Assembly: GCF_030269765.1 (NCBI RefSeq) | Contig: NZ_BSTX01000004.1 | Coordinates: 442,990-506,989, forward strand | Origin: Actinorhabdospora filicis | GTDB lineage: Bacteria > Actinomycetota > Actinomycetes > Mycobacteriales > Micromonosporaceae | DNA length: 64,000 nucleotides | Direction of reading: 5' to 3' | Part shown: piece by piece, positions 58,501 through 64,000 of the stretch | Position numbering within the stretch: the first letter of the stretch is position 1 | Layout of the letters: each line of letters begins with the position of its first letter | Notes under the pieces: model-generated | Databases searched by the model: none | What the model was told of the DNA's origin: nothing | The model's input: only the letters and a program-made list of their open reading frames with translations | Translations under genes and position numbers: made by a program

Positions 58501-61280
58501 TGGGCGGCGGGAGTCTGCTGATCCGCACCGATGACGGCCTCTTCGGGTTCATCCACGCCTCGGTGACCGAGTGGCTGGTGGCCAACGCGATCTCGGCGGA
58601 GTTCTCGCGGGCGGGCCGGGCCGATCCGGCGCGGCTGGGGATGCGCGAGCTGTCGCAGCTGACCATCGACTTCCTGTGCGATCTGGCCGAGCCGGAGCGG
58701 CTGCACGAGTGGACCCGCCGCGTCCTGGACGACCCGCTGTCCGGCGACGTGGTGCGCGCCAACGCGCTGAAGGTGTCGGCGCGGCTGCGCACGCCGCCCT
58801 CTACGCATCTGGCGGGGGCGAACCTGGCGGGGCAGGACCTGTCCTTCCGCAAGTGGGCTGGGGTGGACCTGACCGGCGCGGACCTGATGGAGGCGCGGCT
58901 GGTGGCCGCCGACCTGTCGGGGGCGCGGATGTCGGGCGCGCGGCTCATCGGCGCGCGCCTGGAGCGGGCCTCGCTGGCCGGGACGGACCTGTCGGGGGCC
59001 GATCTCACCGACGCGCATCTGGCCGGGGCGGACCTGACGGGCACCAATGTGGACGGTGTGAACTGGCAGCGGGCGGCCCTGCTGGACACCCGTGCCACGC
59101 CGGAGATCCTGGCCGCCGCGCAGGCGGGCGGGGCGGCGGTGGCGCGCACGATGCCGGTGCACACCGAGTTCGCGCCCGCCGAGATCGGCGTCCCCTTCGG
59201 CTTCCACGCCGAGCGGGGGCGGCTGCCGCGTCCCCTCGATTACGCCCCGGACGGGCGCAGCCTGGCCATCGGCAACAAGGACGGCTCGACGCTGCTGGTG
59301 CATCCGCGCACCGGCCGGATGCTGCGGACCCTCACCGGCCATCACGGGCGGGTCTTCTCCGTCCTGTACGCCCGCGACTCCTCGGTGCTGTCCACCGGCG
59401 CCGCCGACGGCACGATCCGGTTGTGGGACCCGCTGACCGGCGACCGGATGACGGTCCTGCGCGGGCACGCGCAGTGGCCGTGGCCGATGGAGTACGCGCC
59501 GGACTCGGCGCTGCTGTTCGCCGGGGACGCCGAGGGCGTCATGCGCCTGTGGGACATCGCCACCGGCGAGGAGAAGCACCGCTGGACCAGCCCGCACGGC
59601 CTGGTGTACACGGTGGACTTCCATCCGGACGGGCGGACCTTCGCCACCGGCCATGCCGACGGCTCCGTGCGGCTGTGGCACACCCACGACGTGAGCGCGG
59701 CGGCCGAGCCGGTGGCCACCACCGGCGAATCGGTGTACCGGCTGTCCTTCTCCCCGGACGGGCGCCACCTCGCCGTCGGCGGCCCGGGCGGCGACGTCCG
59801 GCTCCTCGACGCGCGGACCCTGGCCGAGGCCGGGCGCCTGAGCAGCGAGGCCAACGCCGTCTACACCCTCGCCTGGCATCCCACCGAGCCGCTGCTGGCC
59901 ACCGGCGACACCTCCGGCGTGGTCCGGATCTGGGACACCGCGCGCATGACGCCCGAGCACGTGCTGTCGGGGCACCGGACCGTCCTGTACTGGGTCGCGT
60001 TCAGTCCCGCCGGCGAGACCCTGGTGACGGGCGACGCCTACGGGCGCATGCGCGTCTGGGACACCGCCACCGGCGCCCTGCGGCACCTGCTCACCGGCCA
60101 CACCGGCTCGGTGTGGCCCTTCCGGTTCCACCCCTACCGGCCCGAGATCGCCGCCGCCGACGACCAGTTCACCGTCCGCCTGTGGGACACCGACACCGGC
60201 CGCCCCAAGTACGTCCTGCGCGGGCACGGCCGCCGCGTCGGCTGGGTCCGCTACAGCGCCGACGGCTCGGCCCTGGCCTCCGGCGGCAACGACGGCGTCA
60301 TCCACCTGTGGGACCCGCGCGCCGGTCGCCTCACCCGCCGCCTCACCGGCACCGAGGACCGCCTCGTCGTGCTGGAGAACGCCGCCTTCAGCCCCGTCCG
60401 GCACCGGCTGGCCACCACCAGCAACGACGGCCGCGTCAACCTGCTGAACCTCGACAGCGGCAACTACGAGCGCTACGTGGACGCCGAGACACCGGCGATC
60501 TGGGCGGTGGAGTTCAGCCCCAACGGCGACTGGATCGCCACCGCCAACGACGACGACACCGTCCGCCTGTGGCACCGGCCGACAGGGCGGCCCGGCCCGG
60601 TCCTCGCCCAGCACCGCGGCCGCGTCCGCTCGATCGTCTACCACCCCTCGGGCGCGCTGCTGGCCACCGGCTGCGACGACGGCATGGTCCGCCTGTGGCA
60701 CACCGAGACCGGCGATCTGCTGGACACCCTCAGCGGCCACACCGACCGCGTCTACTCGGTGGTCTTCCACCCCGGCGGCGACCTGCTGGCCTCGGTGTCC
60801 TGGGACGGCACCGCGCAGCTGTGGAACCGCGGCGGCCGCCGCATCACCACCCTCACCGGCCACCACGACCGGCTGTGGACGGCGGCGTTCCACCCGACCC
60901 GCGACATCCTCGCCACCGCCGGCGACGACGCCCACATCCGCCTCTGGGACCCCACCGACGGCACCCTCACCGCGACCCTGCGGGGCCACCGCCGCCGCGT
61001 CTGGTCGGTGGCCTTCAGTCCCCGCGGCGATCAGCTCGCCAGCGGCGGCGACGACGGCACGCTGCGGCTGTGGCGGCTGGCGCCCGAACCCGAAGGGCAG
61101 CTGACGCTGATCGGCACCCCCGACGGCTGGGCCGCGATCGCCGTCGACGGGCGCTACAAGGCGTCCGGGGAGGTCGCGGGGCAGTTCTGGCACACCATCG
61201 GGCTGCGGCGCTTCGAGCCGGGGGAGCTGGACCCGTACGACGTCGGGACGCGGCCCCTGGACGAGGACGCGGAGTTCTAG
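55524..61280 (+). CDS. TIR / metallophosphoesterase-like / NACHT / pentapeptide / WD40 protein
   Basis: 1918 residues. Domains in order: TIR at ~10-145 (EIDFFISYSVADERWATW; probable catalytic Glu84 in SPNCEREW); calcineurin-like phosphoesterase fold at ~185-480 with TGDLAESG (Asp252) and PGRHDV (His290-Asp291), but first and last metal motifs eroded; an unassigned domain ~515-660; NACHT with Walker A GDFGRGKT (702-709), Walker B VLLFDGFDEL (773-782) and sensor VVASRTQYF; pentapeptide repeats ~1094-1180; about 15 WD40 repeats ~1235-1855; and a C-terminal DGWAAIAVDGRYK...FWHTIGLRRFEPGELDPYD module. This is a STAND/NLR-like architecture: the repeats would sense, NACHT oligomerise, TIR act (often NAD+ hydrolysis). 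Divergent from the two-TM/cupin/IMPase unit. Role in antiviral defence is inference. Confidence 0.93.
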   Translation: MTTGDHRNTREIDFFISYSVADERWATWIAWQLHQAGFRTLIQAWHFGPGVDWVQAMDRGIRESKAVLALLSANYLASPNCEREWQATLATDPGKLITIRIADTPLKGLLAAITYLDLVGADEERARQLLLERLRHLPSALPPAPVAAPHFPTGTTVELPASSPLRPATVDGAGPARMPAAAPHFPPGGEAEAAAREVLSVLHVPGPRFGRGVVAHGEPLDATGWRDRVWANVNELVDAGAPPPDLVVVTGDLAESGRPSEFAKGLSFLSGLRALLALEADRVIVVPGRHDVSKAACQAYFADCEAREIEPREPYHRKLEHFEWLFRQLYGERDAPTFDATRPWALFPVPALKVVVAGLNSTWAITHRDDDDHGLLGEAQIAWFSEQLREYERRGWLRIGALRHDPAPGSSAEPGDPRVLADAETLVRRLGGRLNMVLHGPGPGGLEVERLGEDLLVVPGIRAGHEELLAVTAEGLTRWAIHRPEARRAITVPQRWRDSRASFADERPVPAVREDADELDEGLHPAADPTSLLLERIAEVCRVRHEPVKIRRVPGADVAHLLVTRMETGFQPQWRIAGFVGEPTPEVVRDFAAHLHTGSGEAEADLVYQAPRRAPESLRDMASQYGIRLRSFTEFQGLPDLREYVTRQTVRLREDPRYPPDLYVPQRYREPLRTNGRVRDGLIEELIGQVTADSGRFVLLLGDFGRGKTYALREVARRLGETRNDLLPIFIELRGLDKAHSVEGLLAAHLANHREKHIDLTGLRYLLREGRIVLLFDGFDELVTRVTYDRATEHLDTLVQAFEGRAKIVVASRTQYFRSQRQVLTALGERFGVLPYTRVLTIEPFTERQIRDYLTRRYHGDEARAEERFALMRGVEDLVGLAANPRMLSFIAELETGRLRAVGESGEALTAAELYREILDSWLSYEAERIGGVAGSSGGLDVPDLWHAVTTLAVRLSDSGEAHLRVAELEEVAGALTDLAEGRLSPAQAAHAVGGGSLLIRTDDGLFGFIHASVTEWLVANAISAEFSRAGRADPARLGMRELSQLTIDFLCDLAEPERLHEWTRRVLDDPLSGDVVRANALKVSARLRTPPSTHLAGANLAGQDLSFRKWAGVDLTGADLMEARLVAADLSGARMSGARLIGARLERASLAGTDLSGADLTDAHLAGADLTGTNVDGVNWQRAALLDTRATPEILAAAQAGGAAVARTMPVHTEFAPAEIGVPFGFHAERGRLPRPLDYAPDGRSLAIGNKDGSTLLVHPRTGRMLRTLTGHHGRVFSVLYARDSSVLSTGAADGTIRLWDPLTGDRMTVLRGHAQWPWPMEYAPDSALLFAGDAEGVMRLWDIATGEEKHRWTSPHGLVYTVDFHPDGRTFATGHADGSVRLWHTHDVSAAAEPVATTGESVYRLSFSPDGRHLAVGGPGGDVRLLDARTLAEAGRLSSEANAVYTLAWHPTEPLLATGDTSGVVRIWDTARMTPEHVLSGHRTVLYWVAFSPAGETLVTGDAYGRMRVWDTATGALRHLLTGHTGSVWPFRFHPYRPEIAAADDQFTVRLWDTDTGRPKYVLRGHGRRVGWVRYSADGSALASGGNDGVIHLWDPRAGRLTRRLTGTEDRLVVLENAAFSPVRHRLATTSNDGRVNLLNLDSGNYERYVDAETPAIWAVEFSPNGDWIATANDDDTVRLWHRPTGRPGPVLAQHRGRVRSIVYHPSGALLATGCDDGMVRLWHTETGDLLDTLSGHTDRVYSVVFHPGGDLLASVSWDGTAQLWNRGGRRITTLTGHHDRLWTAAFHPTRDILATAGDDAHIRLWDPTDGTLTATLRGHRRRVWSVAFSPRGDQLASGGDDGTLRLWRLAPEPEGQLTLIGTPDGWAAIAVDGRYKASGEVAGQFWHTIGLRRFEPGELDPYDVGTRPLDEDAEF

Positions 61281-61283
61281 GGA

Positions 61284-61658
61284 TCAGCGTTCGTGGCGCA
61301 GGACGATGTCGAGGACGGCCTCCAGGAGGCGGCGGTCCTCGGCGTCGCCACCGCTTCGGAATCGCTCGGGGCCGTGTTCGACGAGGGCATCGGTGATCCG
61401 CCAGCCGCCTTCGGCGGGTGCGAAGACGGCCGCGAAGATCTCGTACCCGGTCCAGCTGCGGTGCATGTGGACGACCCGGTCCTCGGTGAGGACGTCCCAC
61501 CTGTCGTCCATGTCCCGGGCCGCGAGGCCGAGCCGGATCCTCGCCCACTCCTCGTCCGACCAGACGCGCTCGGGCGTTAGCGGCATCGGGCGTGGATCGG
61601 ACATCGGCCGCAGAGAGCGGCGGATCGTCTCACGGGTCACGGGCACATCGGCGGGCAT
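61284..61658 (-). CDS. Conserved small protein of unknown function
   Basis: 124 residues. LTPERVWSDEEWARIRLGLAARDMDDRWDVLTEDRVVHMHRSWTGYEIFAAVFAPAEGGWRITDALVE is a pattern I recall in many small bacterial proteins of unknown role. There is no TM or signal. The ATG at 61658 has AGGATT upstream; a second ATG at 61604 is possible. It lies convergent to the giant gene with a three-base gap. Confidence 0.6.
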   Translation of the reverse strand: MPADVPVTRETIRRSLRPMSDPRPMPLTPERVWSDEEWARIRLGLAARDMDDRWDVLTEDRVVHMHRSWTGYEIFAAVFAPAEGGWRITDALVEHGPERFRSGGDAEDRRLLEAVLDIVLRHER

Positions 61659-61748
61659 GGCGGAATCCTAGGCGATTCCGGCCGCCCGAACCGCTTCAGC
61701 GAACGGGCTAGTCCCTCGGGTCACCGCGGACGTCCCGGCGGCCGTTTC

Positions 61749-62552
61749 TCACTCGACCGGCTCCTCCGTCATGGCCTTGGCGACCTCGCGCGCGACGGTG
61801 TGCAGCCGCGACCGCAGGTGCGGACCGGCCTGCGGGAGGTCGTCCAGCGGCAGGGTCACCGCGACCGCCATCCGCTCGGTGAGCGGCGCGGCCCGGTTGA
61901 CCAGGGTCGCGGCGCAGGCGATGCCGTCCCGGTACTGGCCGGTCTCGGTGTAGACGCCCTGCGAGCTGAGCCTGCTGAGGTCGATCTCCAGGTCGGAGGG
62001 CGTGGTCAGGGTGCGCGCGGTGTAGCGGCGCATGCCCGTCTCGCGCAGGTAGTAGCGGCGCTCCTGCGGCGTCAGCGTCGCCAGCAGCGCCTTCCCGACG
62101 GCGGTGGCGTGCGCCCCGTCGTCGAAGCCGATGATGAGGTCCTCGGTGTGCGGCGACAGCCGCGCCTCCTGGACCTCGGTGATCGCCACCCGGCCGTCCA
62201 CGAACCGCGCCACATAATGGCTGTAGCCCGAATCGGCCGCCTGCCGGCGCAGCGTCTCGGTGACGCCGACCGGGCCGCGCATCGTCTGCGACATGTCCCG
62301 GTAGCGGTCGGAGACCTCCAGGCCCACCGTGAACAGCCCGTGCTGGCCCTTGATCAGGTACTTCTCGTACACGAGCGTGCGCACCAGGTGGTACGTCGTG
62401 GTCTGCGCCAGCTGCACCCGGCGTGCGATCTGCTTGATCGTCAGCCCGTTCCGCGAGGAACCGACGACTTCGAGAATGCGGAGTGCCCGCGACACGCTCT
62501 GAATGAAATCGGAGGGTTTCCCCTCGTTTCGAGCCGTCAGCCCCCCAGTCAC
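61749..62552 (-). CDS. IclR-family transcriptional regulator
   Basis: 267 residues from the GTG at 62552, which has GAGGTGG upstream; an ATG at 62591 is an alternative. The N-terminal wHTH is SVSRALRILEVVGSSRNGLTIKQIARRVQLAQTTTYHLVRTLVYEKYL. The C-terminal GAF-like effector domain has GFDDGAHATAVGKALLATL, QGVYTETGQYRDGIACAATLV and MAVAVTLPLD. The effector is unknown. It probably acts at the 14-bp inverted repeat in its own promoter region. Confidence 0.9.
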   Translation of the reverse strand: MTGGLTARNEGKPSDFIQSVSRALRILEVVGSSRNGLTIKQIARRVQLAQTTTYHLVRTLVYEKYLIKGQHGLFTVGLEVSDRYRDMSQTMRGPVGVTETLRRQAADSGYSHYVARFVDGRVAITEVQEARLSPHTEDLIIGFDDGAHATAVGKALLATLTPQERRYYLRETGMRRYTARTLTTPSDLEIDLSRLSSQGVYTETGQYRDGIACAATLVNRAAPLTERMAVAVTLPLDDLPQAGPHLRSRLHTVAREVAKAMTEEPVE

Positions 62553-62638
62553 GTCACCCACCTCATGACTCCGTGGTCCGCTCTTCACCATATGAAGAAT
62601 CACGCCTTGCGGAAACTACCAGTTGCAGGCAGTTTCGA

Positions 62639-62687
62639 AGGTATCCGTCGTAGTGTCCGGAAGCAATAGTCAATACGACGGATACCT
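62639..62687. promoter_or_regulatory. 14-bp inverted repeat upstream of iclR-type gene
   Basis: AGGTATCCGTCGTA (62639-62652), 21 bases, TACGACGGATACCT (62674-62687): perfect arms. On the minus strand TTGACT, a -35 match, sits between the arms at 62667-62672. It may be an operator bound by two dimers, or an RNA hairpin. Confidence 0.7.
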
Positions 62688-62719
62688 GGCCGGTTGCGTC
62701 CCCCACCCCGTGGCCGTCC

Positions 62720-62757
62720 AAAAAGCGCCTCCACCGAGTGACGGTGCCGGGGAGGCG
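62720..62757 (-). terminator. Terminator of TPR-type gene
   Basis: Read on the minus strand: CGCCTCC, CCGG bulge, CACCG, TCACT loop, CGGTG, GAGGCG, then CTTTTT. It lies about 90 bp after the stop at 62847. Confidence 0.75.
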
Positions 62758-62846
62758 TCCTGCGTGGCTAACCCGCACCCCACCGGCGGGAAGCCACAGC
62801 CGCCGCGGCGGCGAGGCACACCCCACCAAGTGCCCGCCGTCGCGGC

Positions 62847-63779
62847 TCACCCGTTCGTATCGGTTAACCCCCTCACCAGAACCGGGAGATCGCGGACGCG
62901 CTCGGCCAGCCGGGGCGTGCGTCCCGTGCGCACCAGCGCCGCCAGCCTCGCCCGCGCCGTGGACCGCAGCCGCGCCGGTTCGTGGGCGTCCAGGACCTCG
63001 TGCGCGTAGAGCTCGGCGGCGTCCCAGCGCCCGGCCGCCGCGTGCGCCCGCGCCACCGTCAGCCGCGCCGCCGCCCATGCCGGGCGCCTGCGCGCCACCA
63101 GGCCCGCCGAGGCCTCGGCGTGCTCCAGGGCCTCGTCCGGCCGCGCCAGGTCCAGATAGGACTCCGCCAGGTGCAGCAGCAGCGCGGCCCGGTCGAAACC
63201 GAAACGGCCGGGCGTGTCGGCCTCGAACAGCTTCTCGGCGTCGTCGCGGGCCTCCTCGGCGGCCACCGTGTCGCGCAGCGCGGCGGCGGCGCGCATCCGC
63301 GCCCACGCCGCCATCGCCGAGCGCTGATGCGCGCCCGGCGCGGTGTCGAAGGCCGCCACCGCCAGCGACCGCGCGTCGTAGAAGTCGCCCCGGTCGCGCG
63401 CGACCATCGCCGCCGCCCCGAAGGTCCAGGAGATGAGCCGAGAATCGCCGGTCACGTCGGCCAGGTGCCGCGCATCCGACAGATGCGCGCCCGCCGCCTG
63501 CGGATCCCCGAGATGGTGGGCGAGGTTGCCCAGCAGCGCGCTGCCCCAGCCGCGCGCATTGTGCAGCCGCCGGGCCGTGACCGCGTCCAGCGGGCGCTCC
63601 AGGGCGTCCGTGGCGGCCTTCCTGGTGGCCCGTACGGCCCGGTAGAGGGCCGCGGGAGGGTGCGCGGAGTAGGACAGGGAGAAGGACCGCACCGCCGCGT
63701 CCACGACGTCACAGGCGGCACGGACGTTGCCGCGCAGCGCGAGGCGCACGGAGTCGGCGACCGCGTCGAGAGCGTCCAT
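62847..63779 (-). CDS. TPR-like all-helical protein
   Basis: 310 residues, Ala/Arg rich, in repeating helix pairs: LLGNLAHHLGDPQAAGAHLSDARHLADVTGD, AMVARDRGDFYDARSLAVAAFD, LLLHLAESYLDLARPDEALEHAEAS and LTVARAHAAAGRWDAAELYAHEVL. This resembles the C-terminal TPR part of large actinobacterial XRE-type regulators (NsdA-like), but no HTH precedes it. A scaffold or regulatory role is possible. Confidence 0.7.
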   Translation of the reverse strand: MDALDAVADSVRLALRGNVRAACDVVDAAVRSFSLSYSAHPPAALYRAVRATRKAATDALERPLDAVTARRLHNARGWGSALLGNLAHHLGDPQAAGAHLSDARHLADVTGDSRLISWTFGAAAMVARDRGDFYDARSLAVAAFDTAPGAHQRSAMAAWARMRAAAALRDTVAAEEARDDAEKLFEADTPGRFGFDRAALLLHLAESYLDLARPDEALEHAEASAGLVARRRPAWAAARLTVARAHAAAGRWDAAELYAHEVLDAHEPARLRSTARARLAALVRTGRTPRLAERVRDLPVLVRGLTDTNG

Positions 63780-63911
63780 GAAGGTGATGCTGGTGGCTGG
63801 AGTGATTCGGGGCAGTCACCGGGACGACAGTCGCGCCTGATGTGGCTTCGGCGCGGAGTCGATACCGGAGCGTGATCGACGCTCCGCCACCGCGGAGGTA
63901 CGGTCCCGCGC

Positions 63912-64000
63912 ATGACCGGTCGCGCCCGCGTGCTCCTCATCGGACTCGCGCTCCTCATCGCCTCGGGCGGATTACTGCTCGTCGCCCTCAACTCCGCCTC
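63912..64000 (+). CDS. Start of a membrane or secreted protein (cut by window edge)
   Basis: Only about 29 codons: MTGRARVLLIGLALLIASG, then GLLLVALNSA. This is a basic start followed by one hydrophobic helix, either a signal peptide or TM anchor. Nothing more can be said. Confidence 0.5.
   Translation, partial: MTGRARVLLIGLALLIASGGLLLVALNSA

Noticed and set aside
55218..61193. A 1991-residue open frame on the minus strand opposite the TIR-NACHT gene
   Set aside because: It mirrors the third-position GC of the real gene, is Arg/Gly/Pro/Gln rich and low in complexity, and contains no motif. The plus-strand gene has clear domains throughout.

Overview
The window is very GC-rich DNA with dense, short-spaced coding and frequent GTG starts. 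It carries futalosine-type menaquinone genes, a full 14-gene complex I operon with GTGA/ATGA start-stop overlaps, LAxTG-type sorting signals and Tat-exported enzymes. Together these point to a filamentous actinobacterium of the Streptosporangiales/Thermomonosporaceae or Streptomyces type. The genus is not determined; the assignment is an inference from gene content and order.

Layout. 1-9.2 kb: small accessory genes (DUF1963-like protein, EamA transporter, HD-type (p)ppGpp hydrolase-like protein, phage-lysin-like protein, methyltransferase, NTF2-like/TetR divergent pair with twin operators, VOC protein, GH114-like lipoprotein, two membrane-anchored paralogues). A 1.3-kb non-coding stretch holds a remarkable tetranucleotide-phased repeat. 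9.2-16.97 kb: menaquinone genes (mqnC, aminofutalosine deaminase, menG, menJ-like reductase), interrupted by a surface protein with DUF11-like repeats and a second 1.4-kb repeat-rich non-coding stretch. 15.5-32.7 kb: a Rex operator, then menJ-nuoABCDEFGHIJKLMN as one unit ending in a strong hairpin. 32.8-34.7 kb: a HigB/HigA module and the long-chain polyprenyl diphosphate synthase for the menaquinone tail. The menaquinone and complex I genes thus encode making, saturating and reducing menaquinone.

34.7-45.7 kb: a SUKH-like protein, a broken acetyltransferase, a Tat-exported GMC oxidoreductase, two paralogous ABC exporters flanking a histidine kinase/response regulator pair, a short ECF sigma factor and a PhoX phosphatase. 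45.9-50.3 kb: five consecutive paralogues of a small secreted, sortase-anchored protein family, three of them preceded by the same candidate ECF-type promoter.

50.4-64 kb: an ion transporter, a transglutaminase-like protein and the most unusual locus of the window. This is a 1918-residue TIR / metallophosphoesterase-like / NACHT / pentapeptide / WD40 protein, divergent from a tight three-gene unit (two-TM protein, cupin-like protein, inositol-monophosphatase-family enzyme). I regard it as the best candidate for an undescribed defence or signalling system. The window ends with a small unknown protein, an IclR regulator under a 14-bp inverted repeat, a TPR-type protein and the start of a membrane or secreted protein.
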